A stretch of 64,000 nucleotides of DNA, from contig CAYJFQ010000006.1 in NCBI GenBank assembly GCA_964369955.1, forward strand, positions 1-64,000, given 5' to 3'. How positions within the stretch are numbered: the stretch's first letter is position 1; each line of letters starts with the position of its first letter. Made by a program: the position numbers and the translations under genes. The notes under the pieces are model-generated. The model did no database searches. It was not told where the DNA came from and saw nothing but the letters and a program-made list of their open reading frames with translations. Below are positions 17,201 to 25,836 of the stretch, piece by piece. This DNA comes from CAYJFQ01 sp964369955 (lineage in GTDB: Bacteria > Bacillota_I > Bacilli_A > Erysipelotrichales > Erysipelotrichaceae).

Positions 17201-19339
17201 ATGAATAAACAAGAAATATTAGCTTTTATTGAAAAGAAATACCCAACGACTGTAAAACATTTAACAGTTGCTTTTAAGGCTGATATGGCTGATGATTTTG
17301 TTGGAATAATGAAGATCTTGAACCAATTAGAAGAAGAATATTTAATTGCTAGAGATGAAGATGATAATTACTTACCTTTTAAGAAATCTAATTATCGCAT
17401 TGGCACTTTCAAATTAAATCCTAAAGGATTTGGTTTTGTAGATATGGTTGAAGGATCTTATTTCGTTGGCAAAGATTATACTAAGAAAGCCATGAATGGA
17501 GATGAGGTTTTAATCTTAATTGATGGTGATGAAGCTGAAGTTATCAAAGTATTAAATCACAAGAAAAGAAAGTTAGTTTTAGAAGTGTGTCGCTATCACG
17601 ACAAATTTCAACTTGTGAGCTTAGATCAAACAATTAATCAAAAGATTACTGCTATCAATCTTAAAGATTTTAAACTTGCAATCGGCAGTTATTTAGACTG
17701 CAAGATAGTAGAATACTTCCCGGAGTTAAGTGTTAGAATAGTAGAAATTATTGGTCATAAAAATGATCCAGGTTTAGATATTCAAGCAATTCTGTTAAGT
17801 CATAATATTATTAGTGAATTTCCTGATGAAGTGATGCAAGAAGTGAATAATATGGACTTTGGAATAAGTGATGAAGAATTAAATGGACGTACTGATCATG
17901 TTTGTTTGCCAACGGTTACTATCGATGGTGATGATGCAAAAGATTTGGATGACGCTATTAGCATTGAAAAGTTAGATGATGGTTACCTGCTTTATGTTCA
18001 CATTGCAGATGTTTCTCACTATGTAAGAGAGGGTTCGTTATTGGACCAAGAAGCTTATAAAAGAGGCACTTCTGTTTATGTAGTTAACAAGGTTGTGCCT
18101 ATGTTGCCACACAGTCTATCAAATAACATTTGTTCATTAAACCCTAAAAGTTTAAGACTAACATTAACCTGTAAGATGAAAATTGATATAAATGGAGAAG
18201 TGGTAGATTATGATATCTATCCATCATACATTCAAACTATAGCCAGATTAACTTATAACAATGTAAATAAAATGTTAGAAGGCAACAAGAAAGTTATTTC
18301 AGATTTTGAACATCTAATGCCAATGGTTCAAGATATGTCTAAATGCGCTGGATTGATTCGTAAGAATCGAGTTAGTAAAGGGGTAATCGATTTTAATCGG
18401 GTTGAGTCTAAAGTTATAGTTGGTGACAATGGCAAGGTTAAAGAAATAGTTCTAAGAGAAACTAAAGAAGCTGAGGCTATTATTGAAGACTTTATGATAA
18501 GCGCAAATGTCACAGTAGCCAAACAAATGAAGTATCTAGAATTACCAGCCCTATATCGTGTTCATGATGAACCAAGAGAAAAAAAGATTAAAGATTTTGG
18601 AATGTTGGCCACTAACCTCGGTTTTGGGTTTTCAAGTGGAAAACACGGAATCACACCATTAATGTTACAAGCTGCCTTAAAAAAATCTGAAGGTACTGAT
18701 GCTTTTCCGGTTTTAAGTACTGCTTTATTAAGAAGTATGAGTAAAGCCATTTATAGCCCAACTTGTACTGGACATTTTGGCCTGGCATTAGAAGAATATC
18801 TACACTTTACTAGCCCTATCAGGAGATATCCAGATTTAATAGTTCACCGTAATTTAAGGAAGTATCTATTCAATCAAAACTATCAAACTGAAGAAATAAG
18901 AAATGACGAATCAAAAATGGAGGAAATGGCACAACAAACTTCATTTTTAGAAAGAAATGCTGCAGAAGCCGAGTTTGAAGTTTCTGATATGAAAAAAGCC
19001 GAATATATGAATCGTTATATCGGACATCCGGTTAGTGGAGTTATCACTAGTGTAAATAAATTTGGTTTCTATGTAGAACTACCTAACACAGTGGAAGGAT
19101 TAGTACATATCTCTAGTTTAAGAGGTTACTACGATTATGAAAAAGATAACTTTTGTTTAGTTAATAAAAAAACAAGTAAAGTTTATAAGCTAGGACAAAA
19201 AGTTAATTGTGTTGTAAAATATGTAAATAAGGATCAAAGAATTATTGAATTTGAAGTAGTAGAGGAAAGTAAAAAGAAAGATGGAAAAAATAATCGCCGT
19301 AAACCGACAGGCAAGTCACGAGTATTTTCTAAGCGATAA
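17201..19339 (+). CDS. rnr: Ribonuclease R
   Basis: 712 residues. Order: N-terminal helix-turn-helix (about 1-65), cold-shock domains (70-210), RNB catalytic domain with DGDDAKDLDDAISIEKL holding the metal-binding Asp residues (about 242-258), FTSPIRRYPDL, and a C-terminal S1 domain (from about 605) with a basic tail. A 3'-5' exoribonuclease that degrades structured RNA and takes part in trans-translation. GTGGAG 5 nt upstream selects ATG 17201. The 3' end overlaps smpB by 59 nt. Confidence 0.96.
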   Translation: MNKQEILAFIEKKYPTTVKHLTVAFKADMADDFVGIMKILNQLEEEYLIARDEDDNYLPFKKSNYRIGTFKLNPKGFGFVDMVEGSYFVGKDYTKKAMNGDEVLILIDGDEAEVIKVLNHKKRKLVLEVCRYHDKFQLVSLDQTINQKITAINLKDFKLAIGSYLDCKIVEYFPELSVRIVEIIGHKNDPGLDIQAILLSHNIISEFPDEVMQEVNNMDFGISDEELNGRTDHVCLPTVTIDGDDAKDLDDAISIEKLDDGYLLYVHIADVSHYVREGSLLDQEAYKRGTSVYVVNKVVPMLPHSLSNNICSLNPKSLRLTLTCKMKIDINGEVVDYDIYPSYIQTIARLTYNNVNKMLEGNKKVISDFEHLMPMVQDMSKCAGLIRKNRVSKGVIDFNRVESKVIVGDNGKVKEIVLRETKEAEAIIEDFMISANVTVAKQMKYLELPALYRVHDEPREKKIKDFGMLATNLGFGFSSGKHGITPLMLQAALKKSEGTDAFPVLSTALLRSMSKAIYSPTCTGHFGLALEEYLHFTSPIRRYPDLIVHRNLRKYLFNQNYQTEEIRNDESKMEEMAQQTSFLERNAAEAEFEVSDMKKAEYMNRYIGHPVSGVITSVNKFGFYVELPNTVEGLVHISSLRGYYDYEKDNFCLVNKKTSKVYKLGQKVNCVVKYVNKDQRIIEFEVVEESKKKDGKNNRRKPTGKSRVFSKR

Positions 19340-19730
19340 ACTAGAAGCTGGGTTGGTACTCATGGGTACTGAGATCAAATCAATTAGAAAAGGCAATTGT
19401 AATTTAAAAGGATCATATATCGATATTAAAGGACACGAAGCCTTTATTAATGACATGCATATAGCAGAGTTTGAACAAGGTAATCGTTTCAACCATGAAA
19501 TGAAAAGACCACGCAAATTATTGCTTCACAGAAAAGAAATTATTAAATTAGCTCAACAAGTTAAAATAAAAGGCTTCACTATTGTACCAACTAAGTTATA
19601 TTTTTCTAGAGGTCGTGTTAAAATAGAGATAGCCCTTGCGAAAGGGAAAGAACTTCATGACAAACGCAACTCTTTGAAAGAAAAGGAAATGAAAAGAGAG
19701 ATGGATAAAGCTATGAAGATCAGGTATTAA
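19281..19730 (+). CDS. smpB: SsrA-binding protein SmpB
   Basis: 149 residues. IAVNRQASHEYFLSDKLEAG, LMGTEIKSIRKGNCNLKGSY and the C-terminal KGKELHDKR plus basic tail are canonical. It delivers tmRNA to stalled ribosomes. The family N-terminus begins at this ATG, so the long overlap with rnr is real. The tmRNA gene begins 2 nt after the stop codon. Confidence 0.96.
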   Translation: MEKIIAVNRQASHEYFLSDKLEAGLVLMGTEIKSIRKGNCNLKGSYIDIKGHEAFINDMHIAEFEQGNRFNHEMKRPRKLLLHRKEIIKLAQQVKIKGFTIVPTKLYFSRGRVKIEIALAKGKELHDKRNSLKEKEMKREMDKAMKIRY

Positions 19731-19731
19731 T

Positions 19732-20084
19732 GGGGGTGTAATGGATTTCGACAGGTAGTGATTGGATTTTAAGTGCAGTGGTCTGGTAGACCTTAATACC
19801 GAAACAAAAAAATAAACGGAAACAATAGATTAAGTTTCGCTGCTTAATTACTCGACACAGAGTTAGTAGCTGCTAGTTAAAGTTTTAGTCTTTGGGCTTT
19901 AAACTAGTACCAGAAACAAAGAATAAGCAAGTATGAAGTTTGTGAATACTTGACGAAAAACATACAAACAACTCATAAGTATTCTTGTCTATTAGTAACT
20001 TATGAGTACCATAATAGACTAAACTGTAGTACTTAAAATGGGGATCCTATTTGGACAGGGGTTCGACTCCCCTCACCTCCACCA
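19732..20084 (+). ncRNA. ssrA: Transfer-messenger RNA
   Basis: The 5' end GGGGGUG pairs with the 3' CACCUCC (one G-U pair), followed by ACCA. GTAATGGATTTCGACAG and GGGGTTCGACTCCCC form the tRNA-like domain. The tag frame aligned on the E. coli resume codon reads GGA AAC AAT AGA TTA AGT TTC GCT GCT TAA from 19818 to 19847, giving a tag of Ala-GNNRLSFAA. At nine encoded residues this is about the shortest type of tag, and it ends FAA rather than ALAA. The length, about 353 nt, is normal. Directly downstream of smpB. Confidence 0.95.
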
Positions 20085-20117
20085 AAAAAAACAAAAACCT
20101 ATTAGGTTTAAAATAGA

Positions 20118-20380
20118 ATGCAAAAGAAAGCAGATTGATTTAAAAAACACAAAGATAAAATTGATTCATTTGGTAAAACTGTTAAATCAGCTATTGATAA
20201 TACTAAAAAATGTTTCGAAAAAACTGATAATAAATCAATTGAAAATTCTGCATTATTTGCACTAAAACTCAAGGCACACATATCGACCTAAGATTTGTTA
20301 TACTGTTTAATTACACAAGAGTTGACTGAACAAATATTGAAAATATTAACATTAGATATAGATGCTAAAAAATAACAGAA
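20118..20380 (+). pseudogene. Possible decayed reading frame downstream of ssrA
   Basis: From ATG 20118 a frame with protein-like composition (lysine-rich, helical) runs to a TAA at 20289-20291, but it has an in-frame TGA at codon 7. Beyond the TAA, similar helical text (LITQELTEQIL) continues and changes frame at an A-run near 20340. No family is recognised. It may be a gene remnant or chance. The rest of the 474-bp gap up to the sortase gene holds only AT-rich sequence with TATAAT boxes near 20468. Confidence 0.3.
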
Positions 20381-20558
20381 ATTTGTAGAAGCAATGACGT
20401 TTTTTATACTAAAAATACTCACATTGACTACTAAAGTAAATAACTATTGCAAGAATATAATTTATGTTATAATCAATTGAAATATAAATTAGCTATACAG
20501 TTAGTTGTTTATATTTTGTCAAAATTAAAAAATAATTTGCAGTACAAAGGAGTGTAAA

Positions 20559-21311
20559 ATGAAGAAAAAATTAGTGATCATATTATTGTTATTAGTGATT
20601 TTATACTGTATTTTTATGATATATAGTGAATTGTCACAAAGGCTGAAAGAAGAAAATGAATTTGCAAATCTACGAGACTTAGTGAGCGAAGAAGATAATA
20701 ATCCTGATGATAACTCATTTGATGAAGATACAGTAATTATGAAAAAAATGGAAGAACTATATAAAAAGAATGATGATTTTGTTGGATGGGTAGAGATAGA
20801 AAACACAAGAATAAGCTATCCAGTAATGCATACACCTAGTGATGAAGAGTACTATATTCACAGAAATTTTGATAAAGAATATTCATTCAGTGGAACGCCA
20901 TTTTTAGCTGCTAATAGTGACGTAGATGAAGAAAATCAACAATTAATTATTTACGGTCATAACATGATAAATGACACCTTATTTAGTGATTTAGTAAAAT
21001 ATAAGAAAAAATCTTTCTGGGAAGAGCATCCAACTATTTCATTTGACACATTAAACGAAAGCAAAGAGTATGAAATATATGCTGCATTTGAAATCGATGT
21101 GCAATCAGGAACAAACCACTTTATGTTTTATCAAGAAAACTCATTTAATAATGAAGATGATTTTAATAACTTTATCAATGAGACAAAATCATTATCGGTG
21201 TATAACACTAACATCACACCAGAATACGGTGAAACATTATTAACACTAGTTACATGCAGTGATTATAATGAAACTGGAAGAGTGGCTGTGTTTGCTGTAG
21301 AAAAGCAATGA
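20559..21311 (+). CDS. Class B sortase
   Basis: 250 residues. An N-terminal membrane anchor (residues 4-23) is followed by an acidic linker and the sortase barrel: FVGWVEIENTRISYPVM, YYIHRNF, IIYGHNM with catalytic His134, TLVTCS with Cys233 and GRVAVFA with Arg241. All three catalytic residues are present. It joins proteins with a sorting signal to peptidoglycan. No LPxTG- or NPxTN-type substrate gene is in the window. AAAGGAG 10 nt upstream marks the start. Monocistronic, with its own terminator. Confidence 0.92.
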   Translation: MKKKLVIILLLLVILYCIFMIYSELSQRLKEENEFANLRDLVSEEDNNPDDNSFDEDTVIMKKMEELYKKNDDFVGWVEIENTRISYPVMHTPSDEEYYIHRNFDKEYSFSGTPFLAANSDVDEENQQLIIYGHNMINDTLFSDLVKYKKKSFWEEHPTISFDTLNESKEYEIYAAFEIDVQSGTNHFMFYQENSFNNEDDFNNFINETKSLSVYNTNITPEYGETLLTLVTCSDYNETGRVAVFAVEKQ

Positions 21312-21370
21312 GTTCATATATAATTTAAAAATAATTCCAGATATCGAATATTAATGTAGATTTTGTATAA

Positions 21371-21400
21371 AATAATGTAGCATAAAGCTACATTATTTTA
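21371..21400 (+). terminator. Terminator of the sortase gene
   Basis: 11-bp stem AATAATGTAGC/GCTACATTATT, ATAAA loop, TTTTA tail. Confidence 0.7.
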
Positions 21401-21699
21401 TGTCAACATGAATTTTAGTATCTAATATATTATGTCATTTATAGGAACACTTTTTATTTTTACATCTTAAGTTATCATTATTAAAATTTTAAATAGATAT
21501 GTAGTTGTCTTGGTTAGTAACTGAATAACTGTAGTATTTGATACAAAATGAGTGTAGATAATAAACGTTTAACTAAAATATAACTAATTGTTAACATTTT
21601 TAATTGTCTTTATTGGCTAATTGACTTTTATTTAAAAAAAAGTATACTTATAATGAAATTGATAATAAACGAAAAGAAAAATAAGGGAAGGTATAAAAT
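21401..21699 (+). other. AT-rich intergenic region with sensor-operon promoter
   Basis: No gene seen. A promoter TTGACT (21621-21626), 16-bp spacer, TATACT (21643-21648) lies near the 3' end, followed by AAGGGAAGG before the TTG start of the 7TM gene. No operator repeat is convincing. Confidence 0.5.
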
Positions 21700-23379
21700 T
21701 TGTATAAAGATTCAATAAAATCATACTCAGCAGTATTTGCTATTTTAGCATTGGCTTTATTTGCAAATCATATTAATAATTTATTTTATGACCCTACAAA
21801 ATATGGATTTATAAATTCATTCTTTTTTATTATATCAACATCTATATATTTCGGGATCATAATGTATTGGATTATAAGTGTCCACCGTCGAATCATGGAT
21901 CAGAATATAAAAAATCAATTAATTGTCATAGGAGTACTTTTATTTTTTTGGATGTCAGTTAGATCATTGAGGTACCGTGCATTTGAGTTCATGCCAAATG
22001 AAGGGAGTACATTGTGGTATTGTTTTTATATACCACTAATTCTAATTCCATTAATCTTTTTTTATATATCTATGGTCATTGGCAGGAAATCCAATCATGA
22101 AATTAATAAAAAATGGTATTTGCTTTACATTCCTGCGGTTATATTGATAGGTTTAATTTTAACTAATGATTCTCATAATCTATTCTTTATTGTGGATAGA
22201 AATGTGGGAAGTAGTTCTCAAGCATATACGTATGCTAATGGATATTTTGTTGTCGTTACCTTTATTTGTGGACTACTTATTGCGTCATTTTATAACCTAA
22301 TTAAGAACTTCAACTCAGTTGACGGCAAGGTGCCTATTATGCCAGTTTTTGTGCTGGCAATATTATTTGTCTATTCGATAATATACACTGGATATTTCAA
22401 AAACGAAAGTTTAGCAATTGATTTTACTAGTTTTTCTTGCATAATAGGAATTGTTTTTTGGGAGGTCAGTATTCGATCAAGATTGATACGTTCAAACAGT
22501 CATCATCAAGAGATATTTGCAGCTACAGATTGTGGGGCACAAATTCTAGATCACGCTGGCAATGTATTTGACATGTCAATTTCTAGCACTCCACTTAAAG
22601 AAGATGAGTTTGAAAAGTTGAAATTAGAAGGACATTTATATCTAGACAACAAAATCAAGCACATTGCTAAGATTTATGGTGGATATGTCGTCTGGAAAGA
22701 TGATATTACTATATTGAATGCGCATATTGATGAATTAAATAATTTAAGCAAGAAATTATTTAACGATATCGAAATTTTAGAGAAAGAGTATAAAGAGAAT
22801 GAAAAGCGAGAGTATTTAGAAAGAAAAACTAAGCTCCTTAAAATAATCTTCGATGAGTTAGTTCCGCATAGTGAGCATATAATGCACTTAACAAAAAAAT
22901 GTAAAAAATCAAAGTATGAAGTTAAAAATAATTTACTATACGAAATAGCGGTTGAATCGGTATTCATTAAACGCAAAATCAATTTATTATTAAGCAAAGA
23001 AACAACTAATTTGATTTCATCTTTAGAAGTTAGTTATTGCTTTAAAGAACTATTTCAAATATTGAGATTCTCAGGAACGGTTTGTGAGATAAATATTGTT
23101 AAAGAATTTGATATGCCAATTATTTTTGGAGAGTGTTCATATGATTTATTTTTAGAAATTATCAAAATGTATGACTATCGAGCTAGCCATGTTTTAATTA
23201 GCTATGATATTAATAATGACAATATAAGGTTTAATATTCAAATCAGCGGAGATTCATTAACTGATGTAATTTCAATATTAGATAATGATAATCTGCTAGA
23301 TAACAGCAGTATTAGTGTGGTCGATGAAATTGATAACTATCACATCTCATTAGTCCTACCTGTAGAAGGGAGAGCGTGA
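21700..23379 (+). CDS. 7TM sensor protein with degenerate kinase-like C-terminus
   Basis: 559 residues from a TTG start with AAGGGAAGG 8 nt upstream. Seven or eight membrane helices fill residues 10-255, like the 7TM N-terminal sensor module of some histidine kinases. A PAS-like segment follows (about 270-330), then a long coiled coil (335-385) and a C-terminal part laid out like dimerisation plus ATPase domains. I see no HDDxG phosphoacceptor and no N or G box, so it is probably not an active kinase. It overlaps the true kinase gene (TGATG), suggesting it is a signal-input partner. Signal unknown. Confidence 0.75.
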   Translation: MYKDSIKSYSAVFAILALALFANHINNLFYDPTKYGFINSFFFIISTSIYFGIIMYWIISVHRRIMDQNIKNQLIVIGVLLFFWMSVRSLRYRAFEFMPNEGSTLWYCFYIPLILIPLIFFYISMVIGRKSNHEINKKWYLLYIPAVILIGLILTNDSHNLFFIVDRNVGSSSQAYTYANGYFVVVTFICGLLIASFYNLIKNFNSVDGKVPIMPVFVLAILFVYSIIYTGYFKNESLAIDFTSFSCIIGIVFWEVSIRSRLIRSNSHHQEIFAATDCGAQILDHAGNVFDMSISSTPLKEDEFEKLKLEGHLYLDNKIKHIAKIYGGYVVWKDDITILNAHIDELNNLSKKLFNDIEILEKEYKENEKREYLERKTKLLKIIFDELVPHSEHIMHLTKKCKKSKYEVKNNLLYEIAVESVFIKRKINLLLSKETTNLISSLEVSYCFKELFQILRFSGTVCEINIVKEFDMPIIFGECSYDLFLEIIKMYDYRASHVLISYDINNDNIRFNIQISGDSLTDVISILDNDNLLDNSSISVVDEIDNYHISLVLPVEGRA

Positions 23380-24686
23380 TGAGTTTCATAGAACTTAGTT
23401 TAAATGCAAGAGGATATTTACTTGCCTTTATGATGTTGAGCTATCTTATTCTTTTAGTATGTTTTTTATGGAATTTACTGATTAAAAAAAATCTTAGTAG
23501 AATCATTGTTTTAGGAATTTTGGTATTTTTAACAATTATTGTGTTGGCAGTTTTGATGGAGTTAAATAGATATGCTATTGATCCAGCGAAAATGCAATTG
23601 TCATTATTAGGAACATATCTCGCAAAGACCCATGTTGCAGTATATGTAGCAATACCATCTGTCATGACACTTTTTGTAATATTAATTACTGCTTATGTAT
23701 ATAAAGATCATTTTAGTAAATTAGGAAATTTATCTGTAAAAGCAGCTATTGAAAATCTCCCTACAGGAATTCTAATTACAACTGAAAAAGATTATTTAGT
23801 TCTAAGTAATCAAGTAATTAATAAATTGGCAATCACTTTAACAGGCCACCAAATATATGATAAAAGTAATTTCTGGGGCGTTATTATTGATAAGGCAGTT
23901 GATTATTTACAAGGTCAGAATGAAAATGTGTATAGTGTTTTGATTAATGAAAATGAGATGTGGCAATTTTCCAGAAGAACAATCACAGTTAGTGGAGAAA
24001 ATTACATAGAAATTTTGGCAACGAATGTAAGTGATATTCATAAATATAGTGATAGCATTCATAAAACAAATATTAAGTTGAAAAAACAACATCATAAGTT
24101 AGAAGAGATAAATAAGAATATTGAAAGAAATGTGCTTGAAGAAACAACAGCTAACATCAAAACTAGATTTCATGATGATTTAGGAAGTATCTTAACTTTA
24201 ACTAAGAAAAGTCTGAAAGAAAGTGATAATGAAAAAGATATTGATTTAAGTATTCAGTCATGGGAAAGATATGCTGATAACATAATAACTTTTATTCAAA
24301 GTGAGCGCTCATATCTGAATTCATTAGAAGAACTGATAAAATTTGCAAATCGTTTAGGTTGTGAATTGAAATTAGAAGGACAATTACCTAATAATCCAGA
24401 ATCAAGTAGAATTATGGTTCTGGCAATTAGCGAAACTTTAAAGAACGCGGTGATTCATTCGTCAGCTAAAGAACTCAAAGTCAAACTGCAAGAATGCGAT
24501 GATTACTATAGGTTAAGCTTAGAAAATGAATTAACCGAAGGTGATAAGTTAATAGTTGAAGGTGGAGGACTTTCAAATTTACGAAAAAAAGTATCAAGAG
24601 TCAATGGATCGATGGAAATAATTAGTGACAAAAATCTGGTTTTAACAATTAAGCTACCTAAAGAATTAGAAAGTGAAGGAAATTAA
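23379..24686 (+). CDS. Sensor histidine kinase (HisKA_3/NarL-type)
   Basis: 435 residues from ATG 23379 (GGGAG upstream; the GTG 3 nt earlier is an alternative). Three membrane helices (to about 112), a PAS-like domain (about 125-230), a coiled-coil linker, the phosphoacceptor motif RFHDDLGS with His265, and a HATPase_c domain with N box SETLKNAVIH and glycine box GGGLSNLRKKV. It should phosphorylate the response regulator encoded next. Overlaps the 7TM sensor gene by one base and abuts the regulator gene. Confidence 0.88.
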   Translation: MSFIELSLNARGYLLAFMMLSYLILLVCFLWNLLIKKNLSRIIVLGILVFLTIIVLAVLMELNRYAIDPAKMQLSLLGTYLAKTHVAVYVAIPSVMTLFVILITAYVYKDHFSKLGNLSVKAAIENLPTGILITTEKDYLVLSNQVINKLAITLTGHQIYDKSNFWGVIIDKAVDYLQGQNENVYSVLINENEMWQFSRRTITVSGENYIEILATNVSDIHKYSDSIHKTNIKLKKQHHKLEEINKNIERNVLEETTANIKTRFHDDLGSILTLTKKSLKESDNEKDIDLSIQSWERYADNIITFIQSERSYLNSLEELIKFANRLGCELKLEGQLPNNPESSRIMVLAISETLKNAVIHSSAKELKVKLQECDDYYRLSLENELTEGDKLIVEGGGLSNLRKKVSRVNGSMEIISDKNLVLTIKLPKELESEGN

Positions 24687-25328
24687 ATGTATAATGTAAT
24701 AATTGTAGATGACCAAAAAACATCTCAAGATTTTATGAAATATCATGTTGATAGAGGAATTAATAAATATACTCTTACAGGAGTCTTTTCTGATGCAGAC
24801 GATGTTTTATCCGCTAGTTTAAAAGATGTTGATTTAGTATTGTTAGATATATTTACTGGTGATAAAGAAAATGGATTAAAGGTTGGTAAATACATCAAAG
24901 AAAACTATCCTAACATTAAAATCATAGTTTTAACTTTTTTGGTACAACAAAAACACATTGATGAAGCTAAAAAAATAGGATGTGAAGGTTTTTGGTACAA
25001 GGATTATACTGAGGGTGATTTACTCGAGATTATGGATAAGATTATGGCGGGTGAAAAACACTACCCTAATGATGTGCCAATAGTAACTATTGGAATGGCA
25101 AAAAGTAGTGATTTTACAAGGCGTGAAATAGAGGTTCTACAACTTAAAGCTGATGGAATGTCTAATGCGGAAGTTTGTAGCAGAATGAATATTGGGACCA
25201 GTACTTTGAATGGCTACATTAGTAGTTTAAAAGAAAAAACAGGCTACGACAGCATGATTAAATTATTAGTAGATTTGACTTCGAAAAAGTTTATTATTTC
25301 AGATATCAACCAAGAAAAAGAAGAATAA
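24687..25328 (+). CDS. LuxR/NarL-type response regulator
   Basis: 213 residues. The receiver domain has acidic pair Asp8/Asp9, phosphoacceptor Asp54 in LVLLDIFTGD, a Thr in IVLTF and Lys in WYKDY. The C-terminal helix-turn-helix begins with FTRREIEVLQLKADGMSNAEV. It starts immediately after the kinase stop codon. Third gene of the sensor operon; its targets are unknown, though the neighbouring sortase gene is a candidate. Confidence 0.92.
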   Translation: MYNVIIVDDQKTSQDFMKYHVDRGINKYTLTGVFSDADDVLSASLKDVDLVLLDIFTGDKENGLKVGKYIKENYPNIKIIVLTFLVQQKHIDEAKKIGCEGFWYKDYTEGDLLEIMDKIMAGEKHYPNDVPIVTIGMAKSSDFTRREIEVLQLKADGMSNAEVCSRMNIGTSTLNGYISSLKEKTGYDSMIKLLVDLTSKKFIISDINQEKEE

Positions 25329-25472
25329 GCAGTAATTGAAAGGGAATCAATAATATCAATTTTTATAAGTTTGGATTGCATCAAATCTTACAACCAATCA
25401 CTGTGAAGTAGAAAACTATATAAAGTAGTTAATAATTGTTTCAAGAGTTAATTATTTCCTAAGAAATAATAC

Positions 25473-25505
25473 AAAAAAAGTATGACATTAGGTCATACTT
25501 TTTAA
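25473..25505. terminator. Bidirectional terminator
   Basis: AAAAAGTATGAC/GTCATACTTTTT with an ATTAG loop, A-run before and T-run after; serves the regulator operon and the convergent DUF898 gene. Confidence 0.88.
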
Positions 25506-25508
25506 ATG

Positions 25509-25826
25509 CTAGTAACTAGGAAAATTTTCTATAATTGTATTTTTAACTTTCCACTTTTCTAAGGCAATAAATAACCAGAATGAATAGATGCCAAGAGTGA
25601 TAATACACAAAAATAGCCATTTAATCCATTGACCAAACAATCCAATTGGGGAACCAATAAACTTTAATCTATAGCCATTAATTACAGTGTGGTTTATTTT
25701 CCATCCATATTGTAGGCACAAAGCCCATGGGAAAGCTAATCCGAATGTAAGAATAGTAATTAAACCTCCAATAATAGTAAGCCCAATATACTCCAATAAT
25801 CCTCCGTCAAAATATGAATCTCTCAT
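25509..25826 (-). CDS. DUF898 (YjgN-like) membrane protein
   Basis: 105 residues with two membrane-helix pairs in a repeated pattern (EYIGLTIIGGLITILTFGLAFPWA, then WIKWLFLCIITLGIYSFWLF). The TxGxxxPW/TLGIYSFW elements and INGYRLKFIGSP between them are characteristic of DUF898. Function unknown. Lies 10 nt behind the M18 aminopeptidase gene with AAGGAGAA before its ATG, so probably cotranscribed. Confidence 0.75.
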   Translation of the reverse strand: MRDSYFDGGLLEYIGLTIIGGLITILTFGLAFPWALCLQYGWKINHTVINGYRLKFIGSPIGLFGQWIKWLFLCIITLGIYSFWLFIALEKWKVKNTIIENFPSY

Positions 25827-25836
25827 TTTATTCTCC

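Noticed and set aside
20038..20265. 75-codon open frame across the end of ssrA
   Set aside because: It starts inside the tmRNA and reads through its tRNA-like domain and CCA end; there is no ribosome-binding site. A shadow of the RNA gene.
20118..20291. Reading TGA as Trp to rescue a 57-residue protein
   Set aside because: TGA ends the lipoprotein gene at 4056-4058 and the 7TM sensor at 23377-23379, and real genes use TGG for Trp. Code 4 is not supported.
20060..25500. Intact integrated element at ssrA with a second attachment site
   Set aside because: No integrase, no phage genes and no repeat of the tmRNA 3' end could be found in this stretch.
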